From Ascarosepion bandense (Eukaryota; Mollusca; Cephalopoda; Sepiida; Sepiidae): 64,000 bases of DNA. The notes beneath the pieces are model-generated. The model searched no databases. It was given only the letters and a program-made list of their open reading frames with translations, and was not told the origin of the DNA. Location: NCBI GenBank assembly GCA_037127315.1, contig JBBBDQ010001918.1:1250001-1314000 (forward strand), read 5' to 3'. A program made the position numbers and the translations under genes. Positions 10,485-20,703 of this stretch are shown in pieces. Each line of letters begins with the position of its first letter. The stretch's first letter is position 1.

Positions 10485-10770
10485 TAGTTGTCATGATGGG
10501 TATATCAGGAAAATATAGTTGAAATTTTTAGGCTCATTATGATGGAAAAGGGCTTGGGAAATTTGATATTCAAAGGACAGAGGTACAGAGGAAAACAATG
10601 TATACCTATCTAGTGAACATTAGTAAATAAATGACTGGTAAAGGTTTAGGAGATAAAAAGACAAAATTGATTAAGAACTACAAAGTAAATTGTGGAGAAC
10701 CATGATTACTAACATCCTGAAGGAATAAGGTACATAGAAGAAATATGACATAATCAGGAGTAATTAGTCA
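10485..10770 (+). pseudogene. LINE-Q 3' end fragment
   Basis: Corresponds to the end of the 35.6-37.3 kb LINE-Q copy: AAGGGCTTGGGAAATTTGAT (GLENLI-like), AGGACAGAGG, then GTGGAGAACCATGATTAC..CATCCTGAAGGA at the 3' end. Frames are broken. Confidence 0.6.
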
Positions 10771-10976
10771 TCATTTAGCTAACTCCTGGCTTCTTTTATA
10801 TTCATTTTTCAAACAGCATTTTACCATGTAAATATTAAATAAATATGAAAGATTTTATGATGTTTCATTTTTTTTTTCAGATTTCAACATCAGCAGTTTG
10901 CTTTCCATCATAAATGACTTTTTAACCAATCCAAGTAGTGACAGGCTGACACTTCCTGACTCAAGGCTTATTTACC

Positions 10977-11351
10977 ATGGCAAGCAGAAATATCTTTTTT
11001 ATTAGTATTAACAACTCATGTTTTTTATCTGTTTTGACAGTTTTACTACTTGAGTTAAAAACAAATCTGAGCTGCAACTCTAAAAACATAATTTATGCTC
11101 TAAAATGCAATAAATGGCCAAAAATATATGTGGGGGCAAAACAAAGGCTGAATAAAAGAGTATCCCTGCACAAATCTAACATTAAACTAGCCAATAATAG
11201 GAAATTGTACGTTTCCCAATGCTTACACCAATGCAGTAGAGGTAAATTCAGAATAATGCCTATCTACCAAAATGCAGACTGTGTCTTGTTCATGATGCAG
11301 GAAGAAATATTTATAAAAAAATACAAGCCTTCCCTTAACAAAACAACATGA
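10977..11351 (+). pseudogene. GIY-YIG endonuclease domain of a Penelope-type retroelement (lineage 3)
   Basis: A 124-codon open frame. After a hydrophobic start it reads NIIYALKCNKWPKIYVGA (about residues 37-54) and ends EEIFIKKYKPSLN. This is the layout of GIY-YIG endonuclease domains attached to Penelope-like retroelements: a Cys-bearing IIY..KC lead, the YVG motif, R and H downstream, and a C-terminal IKK.KPSLN. The usual CxxC pair before YVG is reduced (one Cys replaced by Trp) and the RT is missing, so this is probably a 5'-truncated relic with a surviving frame. The annotated Met is simply the first in frame. A polypyrimidine tract plus CAG at 10,869-10,880 is probably coincidental. Confidence 0.65.
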
Positions 11352-12059
11352 AAAACTAACACACGTATACATTAAATTAAAACACTCTAAATTAGAATGT
11401 TTTTGAGCCTTTGAGAAAAATAGCAATTCTGGATTCTGATTGGACAAAACCAACAAACAAAACTAGATGACCTGTATCATATTTCTTATCCCTAAAAATT
11501 AGAATGGCATACATGCAAAATTGGATCAAAACTGCTGGAATCAATTTTGAAAATAAAGACAAAAGCAAATTTTGTGAGTCAGTGTAAAAACATTTTCTGG
11601 CCAGTGAAAATTAATTGCTTCTAAAAACTGAGAAAAATTTAACAAGCCAGTGTGAAAATAACCAGCAAATGAATACACACGTATGAACTTTCTGACCTAT
11701 TCACTGACCACTTATCTATATATACAAAGTGTTTTCAGCTGACAGAAAGACAAACAGATATCGATATGTAAAGTCAGAAATTTATTTGCCAGAAGAAAGT
11801 CAACTTTGAACTCAAAACATGTGTAGTGACACAAATATCATTATGGACACTTAATGTTAATATACAAAAGATAAGTAATATTAATAATAATAAATAAATC
11901 TTGATTTTTAAATAAAACGCTCATGGCTTCTGACACTTTTTTCGACTACACCAATTTCTCTTGTTTGAACAACTCCTATTTCTGTTTTCAAGTTTAGAGT
12001 TAACCATTATTTCCTTTCTCTTATAAGGGGTAATTTATATAGATAGGAATAAATAATAA
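11352..12059. other. AT-rich DNA, possible 3' region of the element above
   Basis: No open frame. It may hold the retroelement's 3' untranslated part, but no second copy exists here to set a boundary. Confidence 0.35.
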
Positions 12060-12975
12060 TGGTTTACTTTAAACTTGGACAAATTAAGATTGTAGTGATG
12101 AAGGAAACATCATCTTAAGAGTCATTTCCACAGAGTAGTGGTTTGTGGGAGGAGGCTGTTCAAGTTGAACTGACTTCTCCCCAATGGAATACAGTGGGAA
12201 TGTGTCACATTCGTAACTTGGACCTTCCATCCTCAAGGACAAATTCTTTTGGACATGTTTTTTTTTTGTTTGTTTGTTTACCTTTTTACCTCGTCTCACT
12301 GCGACGGCTTTCTTGTTACTGTTTTTTTCTGTTTTATTTTGTTTTCCCTTCTCTTTCATTCTTGTGCTTTCTAGCATAGACTATGCTTCCTTTTGTTTTA
12401 ATTCCTGTCGTTTATCACGCCCTACCATTTTTATCCACTCTCGGCAACGTGATGATGCCACGTGAGTAGAGTTGCCTTTTGGCAGGATCTTCAGATTCTT
12501 CCTGTTGGTCCCTGTATCCACATGCACTATTCGCCTCTCCGCCGTTTCATATAACTTTGGTATGTTGATTTTGTTCTTCTTAGCCCTTTCATCTTCTTTG
12601 CATTGTAAGTGCATTATTGTGGCACAACGAATAGTTGTTGCCTCTTTATCTCTGTGTTGCTTGTTCTTTTTAACCCAAAAATAGATATTTCAATGAAATT
12701 CGTCTGTTCTTGCGAATTTGAGTTTAAACTGGCTGTCTAAACCAAGATGCTTTTCGGCATTTTGTCCGGGGCAGCACAGAATGTGAGTGGCTTGCGATAA
12801 TGTAAGTGACATGGCAGCTAATCGCTGTGGAGGTTAGACTTCATAGAACTAAGGAATGTTTCTGAGCACTTTCCAAGAAAGTAGCAATAGAGCAGTGAGA
12901 GACTTGCTACATCCCACCATTGAGAGAGCTTGGCAGGTAGAAAATAATTCTTCTCCTGACTTGAAGCGAGTTCCT
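12060..12975 (-). pseudogene. LINE-P 3' fragment, split by an insertion
   Basis: 12,060-12,204 and 12,779-12,975 together form one copy of the 2.65-3.07 kb LINE-P tail: GGAAACATCATCTT, GTGGTTTGTGGGAGGA, CCAATGGAATACAG, then ATGTAAGTGACATGGCAG, GAGCACTTTCCAAGAAAGTA and AAAATAATTCTTCTCC. The insertion point falls exactly where the 2.65-kb copy is continuous. Confidence 0.7.
12205..12778 (-). mobile_element. Unidentified about 574-bp insertion within LINE-P
   Basis: The segment is flanked by a repeated GAATGTG (12,198-12,204 and 12,779-12,785), a likely 7-bp target duplication. It is less AT-rich than its surroundings. On the minus strand it holds a 77-codon frame (12,381-12,614) rich in Lys/Arg, containing INIPKLYETAERRIVHVD and HVASSRCREW, then an A/AAC-rich run near the left end (12,255-12,285). 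The A-rich 3' end and target duplication fit a retrotransposed sequence, either a LINE 5'-region piece or a processed transcript. I do not recognise the protein. Confidence 0.5.
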
Positions 12976-13766
12976 GCCCAAATCATTTTACCTGCATCTT
13001 TAGTGATGGATTGTATATAAGAGTTTCACTTAATGTAAACATGACTTTGATCTAATGAAGTCATATCAAAATTTTTTTTCCACTTGGTCATTGATTTTCC
13101 TAACACACACACACACACACACACACACAAATCAAGATATTTGATTTTACTTGGTTGGTTAGATGTTGATGTCTGTTTAAAATTCATGAGAATTTTACAA
13201 GTCTATAAATGAACAGAATATTCACTTTGAAAGACCATTAAAAATATCAGATTAAGTAGAGAAGCTACATGTTTTTTGTTTTTTCTCATCTAAAGTGAAA
13301 CTTTTTGTCATCTTTTGAACAAACAACATGTTTTATGGTTTTAAAACTTTATATTATTTCTTTTTTTAATTACAATCTGAAAAACAAACATTCTAAAATT
13401 TGAGTAGAATTAATCATGGTTAATGGTTTTGATTGAACCAGGAAAAATGAATTCAAGAAGAAGAAAAAATTAAATAAAAAGAAATTTGATCCTATGCCTC
13501 AATCCTTCCCTCTCTAACCATTAAAAGACAACATCCTCTCTCTCTGTTTCCTCTCTTCAAAAACAGCTGAATTTAATCTTCTGTTTGCCTTTTGGCTTCA
13601 CTTTCTCCTCCTGTGTTTGCACCTTTCAAAAATGCTTCACTTTTATTTATTTATTTATTTTTGCTCTTTCTATTATTTTTTCTTTCTCTGTTGCTGCTTT
13701 TTTGTCAGAATGATTAAAAGGCTTTTGGCAGGCACATTTTCCTTTAGAGTTGTGGATGTAGATTAG

Positions 13767-13798
<32 letters not shown>

Positions 13799-13862
13799 GA
13801 AGAAGTCCTTTTTGAGGATAAAAATGCATTACACAGAATTTTTCTACTTTATCATTCATTTC

Positions 13863-13900
<38 letters not shown>
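12976..13900. other. AT-rich DNA with microsatellites
   Basis: (CA)n at 13,103-13,130 and (TA)n at 13,771-13,798 and 13,866-13,900. No gene seen. Confidence 0.7.
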
Positions 13901-13902
<2 letters not shown>

Positions 13903-14053
13903 ATATGAGACCTTTAGAAGGCTTTAATGAATTAACAAGATGGCTACATTTTCTATTGAAGAGTCAACAACAAATCAATAATAAGTCAAAAGGGAGATTA
14001 CTAGAAAAATACCTGTTCTTGAGAGTTGACAGGCAAGTGTTCTGAATACCACG
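13901..14053 (-). repeat. 3' LTR of the Gypsy element (eroded)
   Basis: Shares ACAAGATGGCTACAT, GAAGAGTCAACAACAAA, AAGTCAAAAG and CTGAATACCA with the right-hand LTR in the same order. It is shorter, and its outer edge is replaced by (TA)n. Confidence 0.65.
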
Positions 14054-14084
14054 TCCTCCCTTTCCTTAATGACAGAGTTCCTAA

Positions 14085-16055
14085 TAACAAACAAGCTTAC
14101 AGCATTCTCTTATTGATTGTCTTTGTGGCTCTGACATAACAGAAGCAGGAGTGGAGGATTTTATTTGGTGATTGGGATTCAGAGTGATTATTAGATTCCT
14201 TTGGAGGAGAACCACTAACCCTTGGTACATTAATTTCATCTGTAGTGTTTTACTGTTCAAGAACATTCAAGTCAGATTCAATTGAACTAGTCTCTAGTTT
14301 TGTCAGCTCCCATGACAGAAATAAAAGTTTCTAATCAGAATGCATTATGCAGGCATTCTGAACCCAGAGAATATCTATTTTAGACATGAGATAATGGTTT
14401 CTGTTTTCATGTTTGTGCATCAAAATGTGAATGGAAAATGAGAATAGTCATCTATTACTGTAAGTAGCAATTCCTGGAGGCAGAGGGCTGGGCCACTTTG
14501 AAATCCATGCTGATTCATTCCTTGGGTTGTATGGCCTTGACAAGATGGGATGTCCTTGGAATTTAAAATTGTGGTTTTAGTCAAGCTTATACTGGATACA
14601 CAGTACATACTCTTCTAACTTCCTCAGGAGAGTATGGAAGGTTTCTTATCCTAACAAAATGAGCTAGTCTCATTATTCCAGGATGACAAAGACAAAGATA
14701 AACATGGAGGTCTGATAATGTTTTTTTGGTGATGGCAGCTCAACAATGCACTCTTGACAGTGTGACTGTTGGGATATTATCTTTGCCAGGTTGGTACATT
14801 ATATTGTATCATTCCACTTCTATCCTCCATCATTGAATTTTATTATTTTTAATTTTTCTCAGTTTTTTTCAAGTGGAACACAAATTTTACAGTCAACTGA
14901 TATATAATTATTGTAAATTTTAATCCAGACAAGTAATGAGACCATTTTTTCACAGCTTCTACAATGACATAAGCCTCATTTTTAGTGAGTAGCTGCTACA
15001 GCATTGTCAGAAGTACCATTGTCAGAGTGGCATTGTCTCATCAACAAGGCTTTTCCAATTTCTTCTTTAAGGTCACTGTAAAAGCCTTGAGTGACAGGAA
15101 ATGTTTCAGCATCAACCAGTGGTCTAATCTTATTGGACAAACTTTCAAATCCACAGAGAATAATAAGAGAAAAGACTAATGACACAGCATAAAGTGGTCT
15201 TGTCCTTAGGGACTAGTAACTCTTTAAGGGGTCTCAATCTCTCTGCAGCAGGTCTTAGTGAGCCATAGGCTATGGTATATCTGAGTAAGTCAGTTAATTT
15301 AGTTGATATGACCAATTTCTTTTCATTAAAGGTAAGATTATGAAGCTGAGCAATCTCTAGAAACTTTTCAGATTTTGGTTGTGTTCTTGCTGTAATGATA
15401 ATATTATGAACATGAGAACAGGTTCCAAGCAAATGATGTTGTTTTATTATACTATCTATAGTCCTTTGAAAATAGCCTAAACCATTCATGACACCAAATG
15501 AAATTCTGCAGAACTGGTAAAGCTTGCTATTAGCCCCAAGGGCACTGTATAGTTTATCCTCACTTTGAATGGATATTTCGTGGTTAAAATTTTTCAGGTC
15601 TAATGAACTATAATGCTTGAACTGAGAATTCTCATAGACAAGATAGTTTATCCTTGAGTGAGAGTAAGCACCAAGGTGGGTAAATCTGTTGATAGTCTGG
15701 CTATAGTCAACAACCAGTCTCTTTTGATGATGTCAGTTATGATAGGGACCTGAGCCCTCAGAGGAGATATACTCTCTTTTATAACTCTTTCTTGTAGCAT
15801 CTTATTGATCTCAGATTGTACAAACCTCTTGTCATCATTTCTAAATCTTCTTGATTTTGTGGCAGTAGGTTTCAATTTGGAGCCAGGTTGGGAAATAGAG
15901 AAGGCATGTTGCACATACCTGTCTCTTGTCTCTCTTTCCTTTTGTTCTTGAGTGGCTAAAATATGTCTTGCAAAAACTTTGATGTTTGGTTTTACATAAG
16001 GTGCCTTTAGAGTGTCTATATCTAATTGCAATCATCAACCTGACCATTGAAAGTA
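14085..16055 (-). pseudogene. Gypsy gag-pol pseudogene
   Basis: Three frame pieces show identity. 15,648-16,031 starts with a Gag-like block (FARHILATQEQKERET) and runs directly into the start of RT (FVQSEINKMLQERVIKES), so a large internal deletion has fused the two. 15,145-15,489 continues RT with FQRTIDSIIK and RLRPLKELLVPKD, where the canonical Y-[IV]-D-D is HVHN. 14,982-15,185 holds the KIRPLVDAETFPVT block after RT. Further down, 14,420-14,608 ends in VIDDYSHFPF, an integrase catalytic-core motif. Frameshifts and stops separate all pieces, so no functional enzyme is possible. Confidence 0.75.
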
Positions 16056-16081
16056 TGGTATCAGTAAGCAAAATCCTTATA

Positions 16082-16249
16082 TGCTGAGAGAGAGGCCTTC
16101 AGAAGGTTTTAATAAACTAACAAGATGGCTACATGTTCTACTGAAGAGTCAACAACAAAGGGAAGTTATTAATAGTAAGTCAAAAGAGAGATTACTAAGA
16201 AAATGCCTGTCCCTGAAAGGAATGGGCAAGTGCCCTGAATACCATAACA
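16082..16249 (-). repeat. 5' LTR of the Gypsy element
   Basis: 168 bp beginning TGCTGAG and ending ATAACA on the plus strand, so TG..CA holds on either strand. It aligns with 13,901-14,053. No clear tRNA primer-binding site follows it on the minus strand. Confidence 0.65.
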
Positions 16250-16365
16250 GTAGCTACTTGCTGCTATTTATGCAACATTCTTCAGCAATGAAGTGAACAC
16301 TCTTGGCTACTGATGTTTGTTTACATTATGCATATAACACACTAAAATCAATCTTTCTCTGTCTT

Positions 16366-16545
16366 GCACTGATAGCTTAGAGGTAAAATCACCAACTGAT
16401 GTCAAATTTCAATCCTGACTTGAAGCAATTTCATGTCTAGCCACACCGATGAGCTGTGATACAGCAAAACAGACCTGCATACACATGACTATAGGGACAT
16501 TGAGGTCAATACCCAGCAGTGACAGTCTGTTTCATGCTTAACCAC
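16366..16545 (+). repeat. SINE S5, plus copy
   Basis: tRNA-like head with ATAGCTTAGAGGTAAAATC (A box) and AATTTCAATCCTGAC (B box), then GATGAGCTGTGATACAGC and a 3' part ACATTGAGGTCAATACCC..CAGTCTGTTTCATGC. The 3' part recurs alone at 49.58 kb. Confidence 0.75.
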
Positions 16546-16738
16546 TTCATCTATAGATATAGCATACTTTAATACTTCTGTTTTATATATATATAATTAT
16601 TGTTAATTGGTTTTGGTGTCATAATTAAATTAGACCAGTATACAGCTGTATTAAAAAGTGTACAATACCAATATATTGCATACTTTTTGAACATTATTGT
16701 TTAGAAATGAGTTATTTCCATTGAAAAAACTAATTTCC

Positions 16739-16790
<52 letters not shown>

Positions 16791-16860
16791 GTTCTCAATA
16801 TATTCCAGTATATTCCAAATGAAATTATATATATATATATATATATCTGTGTGTATTTTG
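16546..16860. repeat. AT-rich spacer with long (TA)n
   Basis: (TA)n at 16,743-16,788 and 16,824-16,847. Nothing else seen. Confidence 0.85.
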
Positions 16861-17291
16861 TTAAAAATAACCAACAAGGAGGATTTTATTAATTTTTTTA
16901 TTTAATTTTTCCAGTATTCTTACATGTTTTCTTTTTGCTAGAGATAAGGAATATAAAAATGTTTCATAATTATTGACATTCCAGCTGCTTTCAGCCATTT
17001 CACTGGCCATCTTCAAAGATGGAATTTTTTTATGTTGTTATTCTATCCTCATGTTTTGAATCTAAAGTAATTTATTTTGTATTTTTGAAAAGGAATGTTG
17101 TTTAAAAGTTCTTACGTGATTCAGGCAACTGAACAGTCACGTACATCATGTGAAGGGGCTAAAGGCACTTAAAAAGTCAATAAATATGGAACATTTTTAC
17201 ATTCTTTATCTTCAGTAAAAAGTAAACTTGTAAGAATACTGGAAAAATTAAATCAAAAATTAATAAAATCTTACTTGTTGGTTGTTTTTAA
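16861..17291. mobile_element. 431-bp element with about 118-bp terminal inverted repeats
   Basis: The left arm 16,861-16,978 and right arm 17,174-17,291 are inverted copies: TTAAAAATAACCAACAAG against TTAAAAACAACCAACAAG, then GATTTTATTAATTTTT, TTTAATTTTTCCAGTATTC and AATATAAAAATGTT-like blocks. Both ends start TTAA, which could be a piggyBac-type TTAA target or part of the repeat. The centre has no coding. I infer a MITE or fold-back element. Confidence 0.75.
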
Positions 17292-17321
17292 TGAGTCATG
17301 TTTAAGAGAAAGATTGTTGCC

Positions 17322-17356
<35 letters not shown>

Positions 17357-17450
17357 AAAGCAGTAACTTTATAAGATTTAATTTCCATGAACATCAAGTG
17401 AACTTAAATCCAAATCTATTAAACTGTTAGTTTAAAATAAGCACCTTATA

Positions 17451-17502
<52 letters not shown>

Positions 17503-17998
17503 TTGATACACTGAATACTGTTTTATGAACACCTAAATAATAATACTATACATATGTACACCCTCCTCATATGTATATTTGTTAATTTATATCACTATAT
17601 ATATATATATATACACACACACGTACACACACACAAGTATAGGGTAGATATGGATGGAATGATATTGCATATCTGAAGAAACACTATTTTAAAAAAGTAC
17701 TCAGTACAAAGTAGAGCTAATGATATTTATTCAGAAATTATAACCTGAATATGTTATAATATCACTACAAAAAAAAGTAGCTATTTTGTTTCAACAGTAC
17801 TTATGTCTTATCAAGTGATGTGGTTTATTTCAAGTTGAAGAATTTTAAAAGGTTAAAAATACATAAGACAATATAAGTTTTCCTTTTGTCTTTATGTATT
17901 TAATTTCAGATATAACTAAAATATATCTGTAAAAAGATTATGAGTAAGTTTTCCTGTTATCTTTATTCATATATGTATATGGATGTCAATAAGTATCA
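17292..17998. other. AT-rich DNA with (TA)n tracts
   Basis: (TA)n at 17,325-17,351, 17,459-17,497 and 17,598-17,613 (followed by CA repeats). No gene. Confidence 0.8.
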
Positions 17999-18243
17999 GT
18001 TAAGTGCCATACATGATATACACTTGGGCGATCTTATCTTGAAAGAGACATGACTGACTGGGCAGAAGATTATCCCACAGTAGGTTGCCATTACTTTTTG
18101 TGGCAGACTGGTTGCCATCTAAGGTTATAGAACACAATCAATCCTGTTATTTAACTCATAACTGGATGGAAGAGATGGATTAATACCTTTCCCAGGGATA
18201 TTTGTGTGTAAGTGAATGCAATGAATTCAACTGGAATTCAAAC
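17999..18243 (-). repeat. SINE S3, 5'-truncated minus copy
   Basis: Reads as the reverse complement of the 4.5-kb S3: GTTAAGTGCCATACATGATA, GACTGACTGGGCAGAAGATT and CAGTAGGTTGCCATTACTTT, with the TAACTCATAACTGGA block. It stops at the B-box region (GGAATTCAAAC), so the tRNA A box is lost. Confidence 0.8.
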
Positions 18244-18362
18244 AATGAGTATACATATGTGTATACATGCAGGTACACAACCATATAAAAATATATATCT
18301 TGTGTTAATAGAACAGTGCTGAGTGTAATAGAGCTATTTAGTATATATTAATAAATATATAT

Positions 18363-18472
18363 ATTATTCTATGTCTAAACCACAGCTTGAAGTTTCATGC
18401 ACTATGCAATCAGGCACCTGATGTTTGTGTAGTGCATGAAACTCTGAATTGTGCTTTAGATATAGGATAATA
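18363..18472. repeat. Snap-back palindrome, arms about 54 bp
   Basis: The left arm (ATTATTCTATGTCTAAA..AGTTTCATGCACTA) and right arm (TAGTGCATGAAACT..TTTAGATATAGGATAAT) pair with a few mismatches around a very short loop near 18,417. It is flanked by TA-rich DNA. It could be a minimal MITE or a transcribed hairpin. Confidence 0.8.
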
Positions 18473-18480
18473 TGTATACT

Positions 18481-18486
18481 TATATA

Positions 18487-18538
<52 letters not shown>
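18481..18538. repeat. (TA)n microsatellite
   Basis: Long (TA) run with one CA interruption, directly abutting the 3' end of the adjacent S5 copy. Confidence 0.95.
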
Positions 18539-18542
<4 letters not shown>

Positions 18543-18655
18543 TATTGTCATCTGCAGACAGATCTGTTTCGCTGTATCACAGCTCATCAGTACGGTTAGA
18601 CTCCGATTGCTTCTTAACCCAGGCTTGAAACCCGACTGAATTGGTGTCAGTATTT
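18539..18655 (-). repeat. SINE S5, minus copy
   Basis: Reverse complement of S5: TCTGTTTCGCTGTATCACAG and CTCATCAGTACGG, then TTAACCCAGGCTTGAAACC (B box). The A box is missing. Confidence 0.75.
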
Positions 18656-18839
18656 TGTTTAAAGCTTGTTATATTTATGGGGAAAGAGTTCCCAGTATCA
18701 CAGATAAAACATTTGTAAACATAGATTGTATGATAGTTTCATGCTTTAAGCAATCATTAGACCATATTTAACTCCAGGGATTTTTTAAAGTATAAAATCT
18801 GCAGAACACCTAATCAGTATTGTAAAGAGCAATAACAGT

Positions 18840-19105
18840 GAACTTGAGAAACCTATTTTTCCAAAGTTTAACAATGTCAAGCCTGATCATTACTTACATG
18901 GATGAGTGTTTGGGAATTCCAAGTGCTGTAAACTTGGATTTGCAAGATATGCTATGGCTTTGAATAGTTAATTGAAGAGCTGAGTTTCAATTCTCATTGG
19001 GGCCATTATATTCACTTATATGCAAATACCTATGGGAAAGTTATAAATCTACCTTTTCTCTCCTGACCACCTGCTAAGGATAAGACTTGTATCACTATTA
19101 TGTAA
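18840..19105 (+). repeat. SINE S4, copy 2
   Basis: 5S-like part CCAAAGTTTAACAATGTC, CCTGATCATTACTTACATGG, AAGTGCTGTAAACTTGG, then the tRNA-like part with GAGTTTCAATTCTCATTGGG and CACTTATATGCAAATACC. The 5S start is eroded. Confidence 0.75.
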
Positions 19106-19661
19106 AAAGAAAAATATTTTCTGGCATTGTAAAGTGTTGAAAAACAGTAGAAAACAAATCAATCTCAAAAGTATATTCATCATTAAATATGAGCCATTTA
19201 CAGCAACATATTTTACTCTTTATTCACTGTACTGCTTCATCATGCAATTTTGCAATAAAATATTTCAAATTATCAATTGTCTCAAGTAACAGTTATCTGT
19301 TATTGACATGATCACTTGTGTATTATCACAACAGAACAATTCATTGTTTTTTTTTTTTTATTTTAAATACAGCACTTAAATTACCTTGCCTCAAAATTTA
19401 TTCTTTGTATTATCAAATTATGTTCTGTACTTAAAATGCAGTTTGCAGTTTGGATGATTAAAATTCTTAAAATTAAGTTTATGAGACATAATTGCTTGCA
19501 CATTTAGAAATTGGTATTTGATTTTTCATATTGTTGCTTCAAGAGTTGGTCATGAGAAATGTTTTTTTAATGCAAAGATGTAGGATGTTAGCTCTCTACA
19601 ATATCTGTGAATTGTGATCATTTGTTTAGAAACATAATGGTTGCCTTCTCCATGCTTTTGA
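19106..19661. other. AT-rich DNA, nothing recognised
   Basis: A poly-T run lies at 19,348-19,360. No supported feature. Confidence 0.5.
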
Positions 19662-19893
19662 ATTCAGCATAGTCCTTCTGGAATGGTTGTATTCACTGTA
19701 GTACTTCCAGACTGATTGTATTCACTGTAGTCCTTTCAGACTGATGATATTCAATATGCTTCTTCCAGATTGATTGTATTCAACATGCTCCTTCCAGATT
19801 GATTGTATTCAGTACAGTTCTTCCAGACTAATTGCATTCAACATGGTTCTTCCAGACTATTTGCATTCAATATAGTCCTTCTTGACTGATTGT
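19662..19893 (+). repeat. 29-bp minisatellite, eight units
   Basis: Eight consecutive 29-base units of the form ATTCAnnnTnnTnCTTCCAGA followed by CTGATTGT, in perfect 29-base register (8 x 29 = 232). Units differ at several positions, so the array is old. It ends within a few bases of the LINE-Z 5' region. Confidence 0.9.
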
Positions 19894-20695
19894 TCGTTCT
19901 GTTGGTGGGGGCTTCAGAATATGCTAACTGCACCTCTGCAGGGGGTAAAAGTCCCCCAAGGGGGCCGCCTGTTGGCCGTGGGTGGCAACTCGTAATGCCT
20001 GGAGATGGGATCCTGGTGGTTGAGCAGGTCATAACCCAGGTGAAAAGTGGTCATGATCTGCAACACCACTTTGGCCCTTACCTGGACTAGATGGGTAATC
20101 GGATTGGGCCTGATTCAATCAAATGGCTGGTTATGTCAGTCCTTCAAATGTTTGTAAATATTTGAATTAGGACGATGGCTGTAGGGTCAATCATGCTGAG
20201 GAAAGATCTATCTCCCTTTTTGTCGCTGGATGAGTAATTATCTTGGGAATGAAAACCCAGGGATAAAATTTAACCTGTATATCATCAGCATGAATGTACT
20301 GACCATGTAGCCCTGATGTTACTGGACGAATGGGTTTCCCCTTGGGCACATCCCCATATGGGGCTTCGAGGTAGGTGGGGAGCATGGTCAATGAAACTCA
20401 TAAACTATATTCATGGCTAAAATTCTGATGAAACACCTGAATTAAGCAACAAATATAGTACACTAGAAACAATGGACTTGGAAGAAAGCCCCCAAACTAC
20501 CACAAACAAATCCTGTAAAACAGAAAATATACAAAAACACAAGACCTGAAAGTAAATGTCGGATTAAATGGAACATGGAAAAACAAAACAAAACTTAATA
20601 CAATGGAACTGCAGAGGCATAAAACCAAATTATGAGAAATAAAATGCATAATGACAAACTACAAACCTGACATAATTTGCAAAAAAAAAAAAAAG
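19894..20695 (+). mobile_element. LINE-Z 5' region and start of endonuclease ORF
   Basis: GC-richer than its surroundings (GGGGGTAAAAGTCCCCCAAG, GGGGGCCGCC). It shares its first about 100 bases with 59.62 kb (TTGGTGGGG..TTCTGCAGGG-like). Near the 3' end (about 20,600-20,690) translation gives WNCRGIKPNYE and later YKPDII, matching the start of the AP-type endonuclease domain of LINE ORF2 (known pattern LQWNCRG..DII.LQE). The frame is interrupted and the rest of ORF2 is missing. An A-run and S6 follow. Confidence 0.6.
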
Positions 20696-20703
20696 AAAAA
20701 AAA

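Larger units (their letters stand above)
13901..16249 (-). mobile_element. Ty3/Gypsy-type LTR retrotransposon, internally deleted
   Basis: Two direct repeats (13,901-14,053 and 16,082-16,249) bracket gag/pol remnants read on the minus strand. From 16.05 kb leftwards come a Gag-like piece, RT, the region after RT and an integrase core. About 2.35 kb in all is far shorter than the 5 kb or so expected. The element is dead: many stops, a missing gag-to-RT segment, and the catalytic YIDD position of RT replaced. It may derive from the cephalopod/arthropod Gypsy lineage with FQRTID and KELPVPKD motifs. Confidence 0.75.

Noticed and set aside
10869..10980. Splice acceptor (polypyrimidine tract plus CAG) leading into the GIY-YIG frame
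   Set aside because: T-rich tracts before AG are common here, and the frame is a retroelement fragment with no donor partner.
19662..19893. CRISPR-like array
   Set aside because: Units are contiguous 29-mers without unique spacers, and the genome is eukaryotic.
19838..20391. Frames on both strands of the GC-richer LINE-Z 5' region
   Set aside because: No ORF1-like motif. They probably arise from higher GC and fewer stops.
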